A stretch of 64,000 bases of DNA from contig CALWLD010000009.1 of NCBI GenBank assembly GCA_944381435.1, positions 1 through 64,000 of the forward strand. Reading direction: 5' to 3'. The position numbers and the translations under genes were made by a program. Source of the stretch: an uncultured Clostridia bacterium. Its GTDB lineage: Bacteria; Bacillota; Clostridia; Lachnospirales; CAG-274. The notes under the pieces are model-generated. The model was not told where the DNA came from, made no database searches, and saw nothing but the letters and a program-made list of their open reading frames with translations. Shown here piece after piece: positions 52,957 to 61,898 of this stretch (the stretch's first letter is position 1; every line of letters begins with the position of its first letter).

Positions 52957-53529
52957 ATGTTTTATACTTTAGACAGTAAAAAATTCGTAAAAATTTTAAA
53001 AATAATATTATTTTTGATTTTGATAATATTAATATCTAGGCTTTTTATAAACTATGTTTTACCTAGAAAATATGATGAAATAATAGATAAATATGCTAAA
53101 AAATATAATTTAGAAAAAGAGCTTGTATATGCAGTTATAAATGCAGAAAGCAGGTTTGATGGCAAAGCTGTATCAAACAAAGGTGCTATAGGCCTTATGC
53201 AAATAATGCCTGATACAGGAAAATGGCTTGCCAATAAGATAGAAATGGAAAACTTTACAGAAGATATGCTATATGAAGTACAGGTTAACATAGAGCTTGG
53301 CTGTTATTACTTAAGCTATCTTTTAGATAAATTTAAAGATGAAAGGCTTGCCCTTTGTGCTTATAACGCAGGAAGCACCAACGTTTACAAATGGCTTGAT
53401 AACGACAAATACTCTTTAGATGGATATATCCACACTATACCTTTTGAAGAAACTAATAAATACGTTAAAAAAATAAATATAATGAAAAAAGGATACAAAA
53501 TTTTGTTTAAGATAGACATTTTTAAATAG
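52957..53529 (+). CDS. Membrane-anchored lytic transglycosylase (SLT family)
   Basis: The 190-aa protein has one N-terminal membrane segment (about residues 12-32) and an SLT domain outside. The catalytic Glu is in YAVINAESRFDGKAVS (about residue 63), followed by KGAIGLMQIMP, IELGCYYLSYLL and ALCAYNAGSTNV. It cleaves peptidoglycan glycan strands. The start is ATG 52957 after AAAGGAAG; an in-frame TTG six bases earlier is less likely. It follows coaE directly, as in many clostridia. Confidence 0.92.
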   Translation: MFYTLDSKKFVKILKIILFLILIILISRLFINYVLPRKYDEIIDKYAKKYNLEKELVYAVINAESRFDGKAVSNKGAIGLMQIMPDTGKWLANKIEMENFTEDMLYEVQVNIELGCYYLSYLLDKFKDERLALCAYNAGSTNVYKWLDNDKYSLDGYIHTIPFEETNKYVKKINIMKKGYKILFKIDIFK

Positions 53530-53537
53530 GAGGAAAT

Positions 53538-55181
53538 ATGAAATTATACAAAGGAATTTTAATTTTTTTGGCTTGCCTTATGTTATCAGCTTGTGGCAAT
53601 GAAAAAGAAGAAAACATAGAAAGTAACACAGAAACTGTAAACACACAAGCCGATGCACAAAACACAGAAGAAACTACCGTAAATAACACACAAACAACAG
53701 AAGAAAACAAAGCAGAAACTATAACTGAAGGTGGAGAGCTAGTGCTATCTATGCGTATGCCAAAAACATTAAACCCTTTAATAAATGAAGATGCAACTGT
53801 AGATGATATTTTAAAGCTAGTTTTTGAACCTCTTTTTACAATAGATAGTGAAAGCTTAAAGCCTATGCCTAACATAGCAAGCAATTACTCCATATCAGAA
53901 GATGGAAAAACTATATATATAGATATAAAAAATGACATATATTGGCACGATGGTAAACCTATAACTGCTAAAGACGTTGTTTTTTCACTAGATGTTATAA
54001 AACAAACGCCTACATCTTTATATGTTAATGCTTTATATAAAGTGGAATCTTATAGTAGCAAAGGTAACCAAGTTATCATAAAATATACAGAGCCTTATAG
54101 CTTTTTTATGTATAACTTATGTTTTCCTGTTATACCTAGCCATTATTACAAAAATAACTTAAGCTTAGAAAGTAGCCAAAGCTTAAAGCCTATAGGAAGC
54201 GGAAGTTTTAAATATTCAAGCTATAGGCTTGCAAACTATCTTATATTAGAAAAAACAACATCTTTTAAAGGAACCCCTTATATTAACACTATAAAAGTGC
54301 TTATAACTCCTGATAGCTATACAGACTTAAATGCTTTTGAAAAAAATATAACTAATAGCATATCTATAGATTTTTCTAGCTGGGGTAACTTAAATTATAA
54401 AAGAGAAAAAATATCTACTGGTATAACTAGCAATAACTTTGAATATTTAGGATTTAACTTTGATAAAGATATATTTAAAAATGTAGAATTTAGAAAGGCT
54501 ATAGCCTATGCCATACCTAAAGATGAAATAATAAACAACATTTATTTAAGCAAAGGACAAAAGGCAATAGCACCTATAAATCCTAATTCTTTCTTGGCTT
54601 ATAAGGATATAGAAACCTATGATTATAACATACAAAAAGCTATGGAGGCTTTAGGAAAAGCTAATTTAACACAAGATATGATAAATATAAACTTATTAGT
54701 TAATTTAGAAAATAAAGAAAGAATAGAAACAGCTGAACTTATACAAAAAAGGCTAAATCAAATAGGCCTTAATGTTAATGTTGTTAAAAAGCCTTTTGAA
54801 GAATATAAAAATGACTTGCAAACTGGTAACTTTGATATGTTTTTAGCTGGTATAGATTTTGGAGTTATACCTAATTTACAAAACTTTTTAATGTCATCTG
54901 GTACAGGAGAAGGTGGGATTAATTATCAAAACTTTAAAGATTCTAGAATGGACTATCTAGTAGGAAATATTTATACAGCTACATCTGAAGAAGCCTTTTT
55001 AAAATCAAGCATAGAAATGCAACAATATTTTACAGAACAACTACCTGTTGTTGGTATATTTTTTAAAGATAAAATTTTACTTACAGATTACACTGTTAAA
55101 GGGGAGAAAAAACCTAATATTTATAACCAATATAATAATATAGAAAAATGGTATATAGAACAGGAAGTGGAAAATGATTAA
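53538..55181 (+). CDS. Peptide-type extracellular binding lipoprotein (SBP family 5)
   Basis: The 547-aa protein has a signal peptide with lipobox LSAC (Cys19). A Glu/Thr/Asn-rich linker of about 50 residues follows, and then a family-5 solute-binding fold (MPKTLNPLINEDATVDDIL, DIYWHDGKPITAKDVVFSLDVI, FRKAIAYAIPKDEII). This fold binds oligopeptides or nickel. No permease or ATPase genes are near, so it is an orphan. It lies nine bases after the transglycosylase gene and overlaps the galT-like gene by eight bases, in a polA-led operon. Confidence 0.9.
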   Translation: MKLYKGILIFLACLMLSACGNEKEENIESNTETVNTQADAQNTEETTVNNTQTTEENKAETITEGGELVLSMRMPKTLNPLINEDATVDDILKLVFEPLFTIDSESLKPMPNIASNYSISEDGKTIYIDIKNDIYWHDGKPITAKDVVFSLDVIKQTPTSLYVNALYKVESYSSKGNQVIIKYTEPYSFFMYNLCFPVIPSHYYKNNLSLESSQSLKPIGSGSFKYSSYRLANYLILEKTTSFKGTPYINTIKVLITPDSYTDLNAFEKNITNSISIDFSSWGNLNYKREKISTGITSNNFEYLGFNFDKDIFKNVEFRKAIAYAIPKDEIINNIYLSKGQKAIAPINPNSFLAYKDIETYDYNIQKAMEALGKANLTQDMININLLVNLENKERIETAELIQKRLNQIGLNVNVVKKPFEEYKNDLQTGNFDMFLAGIDFGVIPNLQNFLMSSGTGEGGINYQNFKDSRMDYLVGNIYTATSEEAFLKSSIEMQQYFTEQLPVVGIFFKDKILLTDYTVKGEKKPNIYNQYNNIEKWYIEQEVEND

Positions 55182-56070
55182 ACAAAATTTCTTAACAGGA
55201 GAATATGTTATATATTCTTTAGAAAGATTTAAAAGACCACAAAGTAATAAAAAAAATATATTAACAACTCCTATAGATATATGTCCCTTTTGTATAGAAA
55301 ATAAGCATTTAGCAGCTAATAACATATATACAACATTTAATGAAGAAATAAGGATAATAGATAACAAATATCCTATATTAACTAATAATGATACAAACTA
55401 TGGCAAACATTATGTTTTGATAGATACTAAAGACCATTATAAAAACATTATAGATTTTACAGATGAACATTTATTTTATTTAATTAAAAGCATAAAAGAA
55501 TTTTTTGAAATATTATCTACAGATAAAAACCTTAAATATGTACAAGTATTTAAAAACCAAGGACAAAATGCAGGAGCATCTCAAGAGCATTCTCATTGGC
55601 AGGTTTTAGGTTTATCAACATTACCAAATAAGCAAAAATATATGATAAATGCTTTAAAAAAATATGAAGAAGAAAATGAAAAATGTTATTTTTGTAGCTT
55701 AGATTATAGCGAAAATTTTGTATATGAAAATAAAGATTTTTTAGCTTTTTGCCCTGAAGATAGCTTATATTGTTATGAAGTTAATATTATACCTAAAAAG
55801 CATATTACAAATATTATATATTTAGATGATAAGATGCTTAAAAACTTAGGTGTTATATTAAAAAAAATATTAATAAAGCTTAACTTAATGTATAACAACC
55901 TAGACTATAATATATGTTTATACAACGGGCTTAAAAGCCAAGAGGAATATCATTTTTTTATTCAGATTATACCAAGAGTTGGTAACTTAGGTGGATTTGA
56001 ATTTTCTACTGGTATGTTTGTAAACTCTGTTTTGCCAACAGATGCTGCTAAAGCTTTAAGAAATATATAA
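55174..56070 (+). CDS. HIT-superfamily nucleotidyltransferase, GalT-like
   Basis: The 298-aa protein resembles class I galactose-1-phosphate uridylyltransferases. It has a Cys pair CPFC (about residues 36-39), the block FKNQGQNAGASQEHSHWQVLGL with a HxHxQ catalytic motif near 138-142, and a second half with CYFC and a HIT-like KKHITN. The true sugar or nucleotide is unknown, and galK and galE are not present. It may belong to the DUF4931 group. Its start overlaps the SBP gene. Confidence 0.75.
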   Translation: MIKQNFLTGEYVIYSLERFKRPQSNKKNILTTPIDICPFCIENKHLAANNIYTTFNEEIRIIDNKYPILTNNDTNYGKHYVLIDTKDHYKNIIDFTDEHLFYLIKSIKEFFEILSTDKNLKYVQVFKNQGQNAGASQEHSHWQVLGLSTLPNKQKYMINALKKYEEENEKCYFCSLDYSENFVYENKDFLAFCPEDSLYCYEVNIIPKKHITNIIYLDDKMLKNLGVILKKILIKLNLMYNNLDYNICLYNGLKSQEEYHFFIQIIPRVGNLGGFEFSTGMFVNSVLPTDAAKALRNI

Positions 56071-56092
56071 AATATAGTTTTGGAGGGATAAT

Positions 56093-57010
56093 ATGAAAAT
56101 AAACCTTATGATTTTAAAAGGTGGAACATCTTTAGAACGAGAAATATCTTTAAAATCTTTTGAGAATGTAATAAAACATATAGACAAAGATAAATACAAT
56201 ATATTAGATATTGACGTTTTAAATATAAATGACTTAATAAATTATATAAAATTATTTAACCCAGATATTGTATTAAACCTTATGCACGGGGGCATAGGGG
56301 AAGATGGGACTATACAAGCTTTTTTAGATATATTAAATATAAAATATATAGGCAGTAAAGCCTTATCTAGCGGTATATGTATGGACAAAAATCTCTCCAA
56401 AACTATATTAAAGGCTAACAACATACCTGTTGTAGATTATGTTTATATAAAAAAAGAAGAAGATTATTACCTTTACAAAAGTGAAATAGATGAGCTTATT
56501 TATCCTGTTATTGTAAAGCCTAACAAAGGTGGCTCTAGCATAGGTATAAAAATTGCTAAAAACATAGAAGAAGCCTTTGAAGCTATAAAAGATATAAAAA
56601 AGCTAGATGATGATATTTTAATAGAAAAATTTATAGACGGTAAAGAGGCTATATGTAGCGTTGTACAAAACAAAGAGGGGGTTTATGTTTTGTCTATGCT
56701 AGATATAGATACCGATACAGATATATTTGGATATGATGAAAAATATGACAAAAACACTAATATACATTTTTCAAGACTTCCTAAGTTTTTACAAACAATG
56801 ATAAAAGAAATATCTAAAAAAGCCTTTAATCTTTTAAAATGCGAAGGTTATGCTAACATAGATTTTATGATAAAAGATGATGATGTTTATGTTTTAGAGG
56901 TAAACACCATACCTGGATTTACAGAAAAAAGCTTATTACCTAAAGGTATTACATTACATAATAAAACAATAAAAGAATTTTTAGATGAAATAATAGAGCT
57001 TTACATATAA
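56093..57010 (+). CDS. ddl: D-alanine--D-alanine ligase
   Basis: The 305-aa ATP-grasp enzyme makes the D-Ala-D-Ala end of peptidoglycan precursors. It begins LMILKGGTSLEREISLKS, has LMHGGIGEDGTIQ near 64, the ATP-binding VIVKPNKGGSSIGIKIAKN near 140, and the metal-binding VLEVNTIPGFTEKSLLP at about 270-286. Length is normal. The start follows GGAGG. It groups with another peptidoglycan gene (transglycosylase) in the same transcript. Confidence 0.95.
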   Translation: MKINLMILKGGTSLEREISLKSFENVIKHIDKDKYNILDIDVLNINDLINYIKLFNPDIVLNLMHGGIGEDGTIQAFLDILNIKYIGSKALSSGICMDKNLSKTILKANNIPVVDYVYIKKEEDYYLYKSEIDELIYPVIVKPNKGGSSIGIKIAKNIEEAFEAIKDIKKLDDDILIEKFIDGKEAICSVVQNKEGVYVLSMLDIDTDTDIFGYDEKYDKNTNIHFSRLPKFLQTMIKEISKKAFNLLKCEGYANIDFMIKDDDVYVLEVNTIPGFTEKSLLPKGITLHNKTIKEFLDEIIELYI

Positions 57011-57032
57011 ATAATAAAAAGAAGGTGTTTTT

Positions 57033-57434
57033 ATGAACCAAAAAATAACTATATTTACAACCATATTTTTTATAGTGTTATTTTTTATCCTTACCATTGT
57101 AAGTGCTAAAAACCATAGCAAGATAATGTACTTAACAGGTGGTAACGGTAAAAATACAGTTATAAGCCAAAATACTACATATAAAAATGGCAAAAAAAAC
57201 AATAGCAAAAGTGTAAATAAAGGAAAAAAAGAAGAAAACAAAAAAAGTGAAGATGGGCAGAAAGAAAATGGAAATAATATACAACATTATAAAAATATAA
57301 ATTATTTTCTCATTGCCATAATATGCTTATCTATAGCTATGAGCATAACTTTATTTTTAACTTTATTTATACTTATATATCTTATTAAAAACAGAAAGAT
57401 AGCAAAAAATATATCTTTAGAAAATGAAAATTAA
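57033..57434 (+). CDS. Small membrane protein of unknown function
   Basis: The 133-aa protein has a membrane segment at about residues 6-25, a very hydrophilic Lys/Asn/Ser/Glu-rich stretch (about 40-85), and a second membrane segment (about 92-116) with a basic tail. No domain is recognised. It starts 22 bases after ddl, with AAGAAGGTG, and is the last gene before the lysine riboswitch. Confidence 0.6.
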   Translation: MNQKITIFTTIFFIVLFFILTIVSAKNHSKIMYLTGGNGKNTVISQNTTYKNGKKNNSKSVNKGKKEENKKSEDGQKENGNNIQHYKNINYFLIAIICLSIAMSITLFLTLFILIYLIKNRKIAKNISLENEN

Positions 57435-57465
57435 TCATAAATTTTTATAAACATAATATAATATA

Positions 57466-57494
57466 TTGACATAAAAAAAATTAAATGTTATTAT
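57466..57494 (+). promoter_or_regulatory. Promoter of the lysine-riboswitch transcript
   Basis: TTGACA (57466-57471) and TATTAT (57489-57494) are 17 bases apart; the riboswitch starts ten bases later. Confidence 0.8.
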
Positions 57495-57503
57495 ATAAAA
57501 AAT

Positions 57504-57669
57504 GATAGAGGTGCATTTTTTATTAGTAAGTATGTAGATGTATTTAGGTACAAATGAAATATACTAAAAGGAAAAAATGCCGAAGGTATTAAACACCTAA
57601 ATGTTTTTTACCTGGTTGTGCTGGTTAAGAGCCGTACGACTGTCGTCTTTTTATTGACGGAGAGCTATC
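57504..57669 (+). promoter_or_regulatory. Lysine riboswitch (L box)
   Basis: Conserved pieces occur in order: GATAGAGGTGC at the start, AGTAAG, TGCCGAAGG, TGGTTGTGCTGGTTAAGAG, CGACTGTCGTC and GGAGAGCTATC at the end. GATAG and CTATC close the P1 stem. It lies upstream of asd-dapA-dapB, the first genes of the lysine branch, so lysine should shut the operon down. Confidence 0.93.
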
Positions 57670-57679
57670 TTGAAATTTA

Positions 57680-57753
57680 GAACAACATATTTATTAGCCT
57701 TTTGGCTAGTTCTATAAAATTTTCAGGCTGGCTTTTTAGTCAGTCTTTTATAT
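57680..57753 (+). terminator. Riboswitch expression platform with terminator
   Basis: After P1, TAGAAC...TAGCC-TTTT-GGCTA...GTTCTA can form a stem. Next, GGCTGGCT-TTTT-AGTCAGTC followed by TTTTA (57726-57753) forms the terminator. It ends about 24 bases before the asd start. Confidence 0.75.
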
Positions 57754-57777
57754 TATATTTTTTAGGAGAGTATGTTT

Positions 57778-58779
57778 ATGAAAAAAGTTAATTTAGCTGT
57801 TGTTGGTGTTACAGGTATGGTTGGTAGAACTTTCTTAAAAGTTTTAGAAGAAAAAAACTTACCTATAGATAAGTTTTACGCATTTGCATCTAAAAAAAGT
57901 GCAGGCAGTAAAATAACTTTTAACGGAAAAGAATATGAGGTTGAAGAGCTTAAAGAAGATTCTTTTGATAGAGGCATTGATATAGCTTTATTTTCAGCAG
58001 GTGGCGAAACAAGCAGAGTATATGCACCTATAGCTGCTAGCAAAGGTTGCATTGTAATAGATAATAGCTCATATTTTAGAATGGATAAAGAGGTGCCTCT
58101 TGTTGTACCTGAGGTAAACCCTGAAGATATTTCAAAACATAAGGGGATAATTGCAAACCCTAACTGTTCTACTATACAGGCGGTTGTTGCACTAAAACCT
58201 CTTAATGATAAATATAAAATAAAAAGAATTGTATATTCTACTTATCAAGCTGTATCTGGTGCAGGAAGAGCTGGTGTTTTAGATTTACAAAACGGCTTAA
58301 AAGGTATAGAGCCTAGTATGTTTTTACACCCTATAGCAAATAACTGTATACCTCACATTGATAACTTCTTAGATACAGGCTATACAAAAGAAGAAATGAA
58401 AATGATAAATGAAACAAGAAAAATATTACACAATGATGATTTAAAAATTACTGCTACAACAGTTCGTGTACCTGTTGAAAATTCTCACAGTGAAAGCATA
58501 AATGTAGAATTTTATAACGATTTTAACTTAGATGAGCTTATAAAAGACTTAGAAAATATGCAAGGTGTTGTAGTTTTAAACGATTTTACAAAAAATGAAT
58601 ATCCATTAGCTACTATAGCTAATGACACAGACGAAGTTTACATAGGAAGAATAAGAAGAGATGAAAGCCTAGACAGCGGTATAAATATGTTTGTTGTTGC
58701 TGATAACATAAGAAAAGGGGCTGCATCTAACGCAGTACAGATAGCTGAGTATATTATAAAAAATGATATGTTAAAATAA
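57778..58779 (+). CDS. asd: Aspartate-semialdehyde dehydrogenase
   Basis: The 333-aa enzyme reduces aspartyl phosphate with NADPH. It starts VNLAVVGVTGMVGRTFLKVLEE, has the active-site Cys in IIANPNCSTIQ (about residue 129), and the SGAGRAGVLDL and VPVENSHSESINVEF blocks. The start is ATG 57778; an ATG six bases earlier is too close to AGGAG. It is the first gene after the lysine riboswitch. Confidence 0.97.
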   Translation: MKKVNLAVVGVTGMVGRTFLKVLEEKNLPIDKFYAFASKKSAGSKITFNGKEYEVEELKEDSFDRGIDIALFSAGGETSRVYAPIAASKGCIVIDNSSYFRMDKEVPLVVPEVNPEDISKHKGIIANPNCSTIQAVVALKPLNDKYKIKRIVYSTYQAVSGAGRAGVLDLQNGLKGIEPSMFLHPIANNCIPHIDNFLDTGYTKEEMKMINETRKILHNDDLKITATTVRVPVENSHSESINVEFYNDFNLDELIKDLENMQGVVVLNDFTKNEYPLATIANDTDEVYIGRIRRDESLDSGINMFVVADNIRKGAASNAVQIAEYIIKNDMLK

Positions 58780-58796
58780 AAAAGAGGTGTATAAAT

Positions 58797-59681
58797 ATGA
58801 GTATTTTCACAGGTTCGGGCGTTGCTATAGTAACTCCTTTTAAGGAAGATAAAACGGTAGATTTTGAAGCTTTTGAAAGGCTTATAAACTTTCAAATAGA
58901 AAATGGCACTGATGCTATAATTGTTTGTGGCACAACAGGTGAGCCTAGCACATTAACAGATGAAGAAAAATTTCAGGTTATTAAATTTTGTGTAGAAAAG
59001 GTTAACAAAAGAGTGCCTGTTATAGCAGGGGCTGGAAGTAACAACACTATGCACAGCGTTAGTCTTTGCAAAAAATGTGAAGAGATAGGTGTAGATGGGC
59101 TTTTAATAGTTACACCTTATTATAACAAAACTACACAACAAGGCATAATAAATCATTATAAAATATTAGCACAAAGCGTAAAGCTTCCTATAATACTTTA
59201 TAATGTTCCTTCTAGAACAGGGCTTAATATGTTACCTAAAACTGTTTTAGAGCTATCTAAAATAGATAACATTGTAGGGGTTAAAGAAGCTAGCGGAAAT
59301 ATATCACAAGTTGTTGAGATAGCTAGCATTTGTGATAAAGATTTTTACATTTATTCTGGTAACGATAACCAAATTGTACCTATATTATCTATAGGCGGTA
59401 AAGGTGTTATATCTGTAATGGCTAATATTATACCTGAAGATACTCATAATATTGTACAAAGCTTTTTAGATGGAAATATTGAAGAAAGCAAAAACTTACA
59501 ACTTTCTACTGTTGAGCTTAACAATGCACTCTTTTGCGAGGTAAGCCCTATACCTGTAAAAACTGCTTTAGATATTTTAGGCTATGGCAAAGCTTATTTT
59601 AGAGAGCCTCTTGTAGATATGGAAGAAAAAGATGTTATAATCTTAAAAGAAGCTATGAAAAACTATGGCTTAATTAAATAA
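58797..59681 (+). CDS. dapA: 4-hydroxy-tetrahydrodipicolinate synthase
   Basis: The 294-aa enzyme condenses pyruvate with aspartate semialdehyde. It begins FTGSGVAIVTPF, has GTTGEPSTLTDEEK near 45, the Tyr in LPIILYNVPSRTG near 133, and the Schiff-base lysine in NIVGVKEASGN near 161. AAGAGGTG precedes the ATG. It lies 17 bases after asd. Confidence 0.97.
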   Translation: MSIFTGSGVAIVTPFKEDKTVDFEAFERLINFQIENGTDAIIVCGTTGEPSTLTDEEKFQVIKFCVEKVNKRVPVIAGAGSNNTMHSVSLCKKCEEIGVDGLLIVTPYYNKTTQQGIINHYKILAQSVKLPIILYNVPSRTGLNMLPKTVLELSKIDNIVGVKEASGNISQVVEIASICDKDFYIYSGNDNQIVPILSIGGKGVISVMANIIPEDTHNIVQSFLDGNIEESKNLQLSTVELNNALFCEVSPIPVKTALDILGYGKAYFREPLVDMEEKDVIILKEAMKNYGLIK

Positions 59682-59690
59682 TTAATAAAT

Positions 59691-59721
59691 ATTAAGCCTA
59701 TTCTAACAGAATAGGCTTAAT
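59691..59721 (+). other. Perfect hairpin between dapA and dapB without a T-run
   Basis: ATTAAGCCTATTCT / AGAATAGGCTTAAT with an AAC loop is followed by AACAAAATAA, not by T. It may be a processing or stability element inside the operon rather than a terminator. Confidence 0.6.
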
Positions 59722-59750
59722 AACAAAATAACTAATGAAAAGGTGATAAT

Positions 59751-60509
59751 ATGTTAAAAATAATAATGCACGGTTGTAACGGAAAAATGGGACAAGCTAT
59801 TTGCAAGATTGTAGAGAAAGATGAAACTTGTGAAATTGTAGCTGGTGTTGATGTTTTTGCTAATAATTCTAGCTTTCCTGTTTTTACAGATATAAAAGAA
59901 TGTAACATAGAGGCAGATGTTATTATAGATTTTTCTACAGCTAGTGCTGTTGATAGACTTATCGATTATTGTTTAGATAAAAAAATGCCTGTTGTTTTAT
60001 GCACTACAGGGCTTAGCGAAGATACTATCAAAAAAATAGAGGAGGCATCTAAGGTTATACCTGTTTTTAAATCTGCTAATATGAGCCTTGGCATTAACCT
60101 TATTGCAAGCTTGCTTAAAAAAGCATCTGCTATTTTAGATGAAAATGGCTTTGATATAGAAATAATAGAAAAGCATCATAACCAAAAAATAGATGCTCCT
60201 AGCGGTACTGCTCTTTTACTTGCTGATGCTATAAACGATTCTATGGATAATAAATTTGAATATGTTTATGATAGAAGCAAAACAAGAGAAAAAAGAAGTA
60301 AAAAGGAAATAGGTATATCTGCTATTAGAGGTGGTAATATTGTTGGGGAACATTCTGTTATATATGCTGGTAAAGATGAAATAATAGAGTTTACTCATTT
60401 TGCTCACTCTAAAGAAGTATTTGCTATTGGAGCTGTTAAAGCTTCTAAATTTTTATATAATAAGCCTGCTGGGAAATATGATATGCAGGATATAATGGAT
60501 AGTTTATAA
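59751..60509 (+). CDS. dapB: 4-hydroxy-tetrahydrodipicolinate reductase
   Basis: The 252-aa enzyme reduces the DapA product. It has the nucleotide-binding GCNGKMGQAICKIVE (about residues 8-22), VIIDFSTASAV near 62, SANMSLGINL near 110, and the catalytic block IEKHHNQKIDAPSGTALLLA near 139-158. AAAAGGTG precedes the ATG. It ends the operon. Confidence 0.97.
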   Translation: MLKIIMHGCNGKMGQAICKIVEKDETCEIVAGVDVFANNSSFPVFTDIKECNIEADVIIDFSTASAVDRLIDYCLDKKMPVVLCTTGLSEDTIKKIEEASKVIPVFKSANMSLGINLIASLLKKASAILDENGFDIEIIEKHHNQKIDAPSGTALLLADAINDSMDNKFEYVYDRSKTREKRSKKEIGISAIRGGNIVGEHSVIYAGKDEIIEFTHFAHSKEVFAIGAVKASKFLYNKPAGKYDMQDIMDSL

Positions 60510-60532
60510 TTTTAAAGAATATAATGTAGATT

Positions 60533-60564
60533 AAGACTGTATGATTTTAATACAGTCTTTTTAA
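60533..60564 (+). terminator. Terminator of the asd-dapA-dapB operon
   Basis: AAGACTGTA / TACAGTCTT stem with TTTTT. The rest of the 302-base gap up to 60811 is AT-rich, and I see nothing else in it. Confidence 0.82.
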
Positions 60565-60811
60565 AGTATCATTTAGAAAATTTATGATAGATATTTACAG
60601 TACAAAATATAATTATATAATTTATGGATTAACAAAGCATATAAGTTAATAAATTACCAATAGAAAATAAAAACAATATAGGATATATTAAGAGTTTATA
60701 TTGAATAAATGTAAAAATATAAAAATTAAATTAATATTTATAAAAAAAATATTGAAATAAATATATTTATATGGTACAATTTGTTATATCTATTATAAGG
60801 AGGATTTTGAA

Positions 60812-61444
60812 ATGGAGTATACAAAACAAGATGATATAAAAGAATATGTCATATCTATGGCTAACAAAATATCAAAAACTTATCTTAGCATTAACTTGAC
60901 AGTTATATCTTTTGCTGTTATAATCTTAATCTTAGTTAATACTGTTCTAAAGGATAGTACAGGAGATACAGGTGATACTAACAAAATATTAGGTATTTTA
61001 CTTGGTGCAGCATTAGTTATTACTATACTTGTTCCTTTTATACTTAAAGCTAAGGCTAAAGCAGCTTTAGCAAAGCTACCTTCTGATATTAACGAGAAAT
61101 TTAGAACAGGTGTTAGATTTAAAGATATGCAAAGGTTTATCTTGGCAGATGAAGGGTTAATAACTTTTATTGATTCTAGACCTATTTATATAAGATATAT
61201 AGATATGCAAAAAGCTTATGTTTTTAAGTTATCACAAAGAATATTACTTATACCTATATTTACACAACACTTTATAAACATAGAAACATTAGAAAAAAAA
61301 TATTCTATACCTATTAAAACAAAAATGGATAAGATTAAATACACAGAACAAGATTTCATAGATTTAACTTATGCATTACATAGCAAAAATGAAAATATTA
61401 CCTTAGATGGTATTTCAAAAAGAAACAATAGAGTAAATGTATAA
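60812..61444 (+). CDS. Uncharacterised membrane protein with two N-terminal segments
   Basis: The 210-aa protein has two membrane segments (about residues 22-45 and 58-80). A cytoplasmic domain follows (RTGVRFKDMQRFILADEGLITFIDSRPIYIRYIDMQKAYVF) and ends in a charged tail. The pattern is reminiscent of YcxB-like C-terminal domains, but I cannot name the family. It is a single gene with AAGGAGG and its own terminator. Confidence 0.6.
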   Translation: MEYTKQDDIKEYVISMANKISKTYLSINLTVISFAVIILILVNTVLKDSTGDTGDTNKILGILLGAALVITILVPFILKAKAKAALAKLPSDINEKFRTGVRFKDMQRFILADEGLITFIDSRPIYIRYIDMQKAYVFKLSQRILLIPIFTQHFINIETLEKKYSIPIKTKMDKIKYTEQDFIDLTYALHSKNENITLDGISKRNNRVNV

Positions 61445-61481
61445 AATTAAGGCTACCCATTTAACGGGTAGCCTTAATTTT
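61444..61481 (+). terminator. Terminator before the flagellar genes
   Basis: AAAATTAAGGCTACCC / GGGTAGCCTTAATTTT stem begins at the stop of the preceding gene. Confidence 0.88.
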
Positions 61482-61621
61482 ATACATTATTTTTACATAT
61501 AATAAAAATAATATTTTAAAAATTTGTATTAATATTTTTAAAGTTGTGTACGATATATATATTAGATAGTTTAAAACTATGGGGGAAGGTATTTATTATT
61601 GGCTACAAGGAGGATTTATTT

Positions 61622-61885
61622 ATGAAAATAACAAATTTATTTAATGCAACAAATTTATATAATAAAAATATAAAAAACGATAAAAAAATTGAAAAACAAG
61701 AAAAGAAAAATGATACTTTTATAGTTTCTAATCAAGCTAGAGATTTTCAAACTGTTTTAAAAGCAGTGGCAAATAGCCCTGATGTTAGAGAAGAAAAAGT
61801 AAATAACATATTAGATAAAATGAAAAATGAAAGCTACAACGTATCTACAGAAGATATTGCTAAAAAGCTTTTATCTAAATACTAA
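61622..61885 (+). CDS. flgM: Negative regulator of flagellin synthesis FlgM (anti-sigma-28)
   Basis: The 87-aa protein is small, charged and probably unfolded in its first half. The C-terminal half has the FlgM pattern (FIVSNQARDFQTVLKAVANSPDVREEKVNNILDKM, then YNVSTEDIAKKLLSKY) that binds the flagellar sigma factor. I chose ATG 61622, which follows AAGGAGG at 61607-61613; a longer frame from 61544 has no ribosome-binding site. It is 13 bases before flgN. Placement ahead of flgN-flgK is the normal Firmicutes order. Confidence 0.9.
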   Translation: MKITNLFNATNLYNKNIKNDKKIEKQEKKNDTFIVSNQARDFQTVLKAVANSPDVREEKVNNILDKMKNESYNVSTEDIAKKLLSKY

Positions 61886-61898
61886 TTGAGGTGATATT

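Noticed and set aside
61500-61600. Flagellar sigma-28 promoter before flgM
   Set aside because: ACGATATAT resembles the -10 box, but no TAAA lies at the right distance (about 15 bases), so I do not call it.
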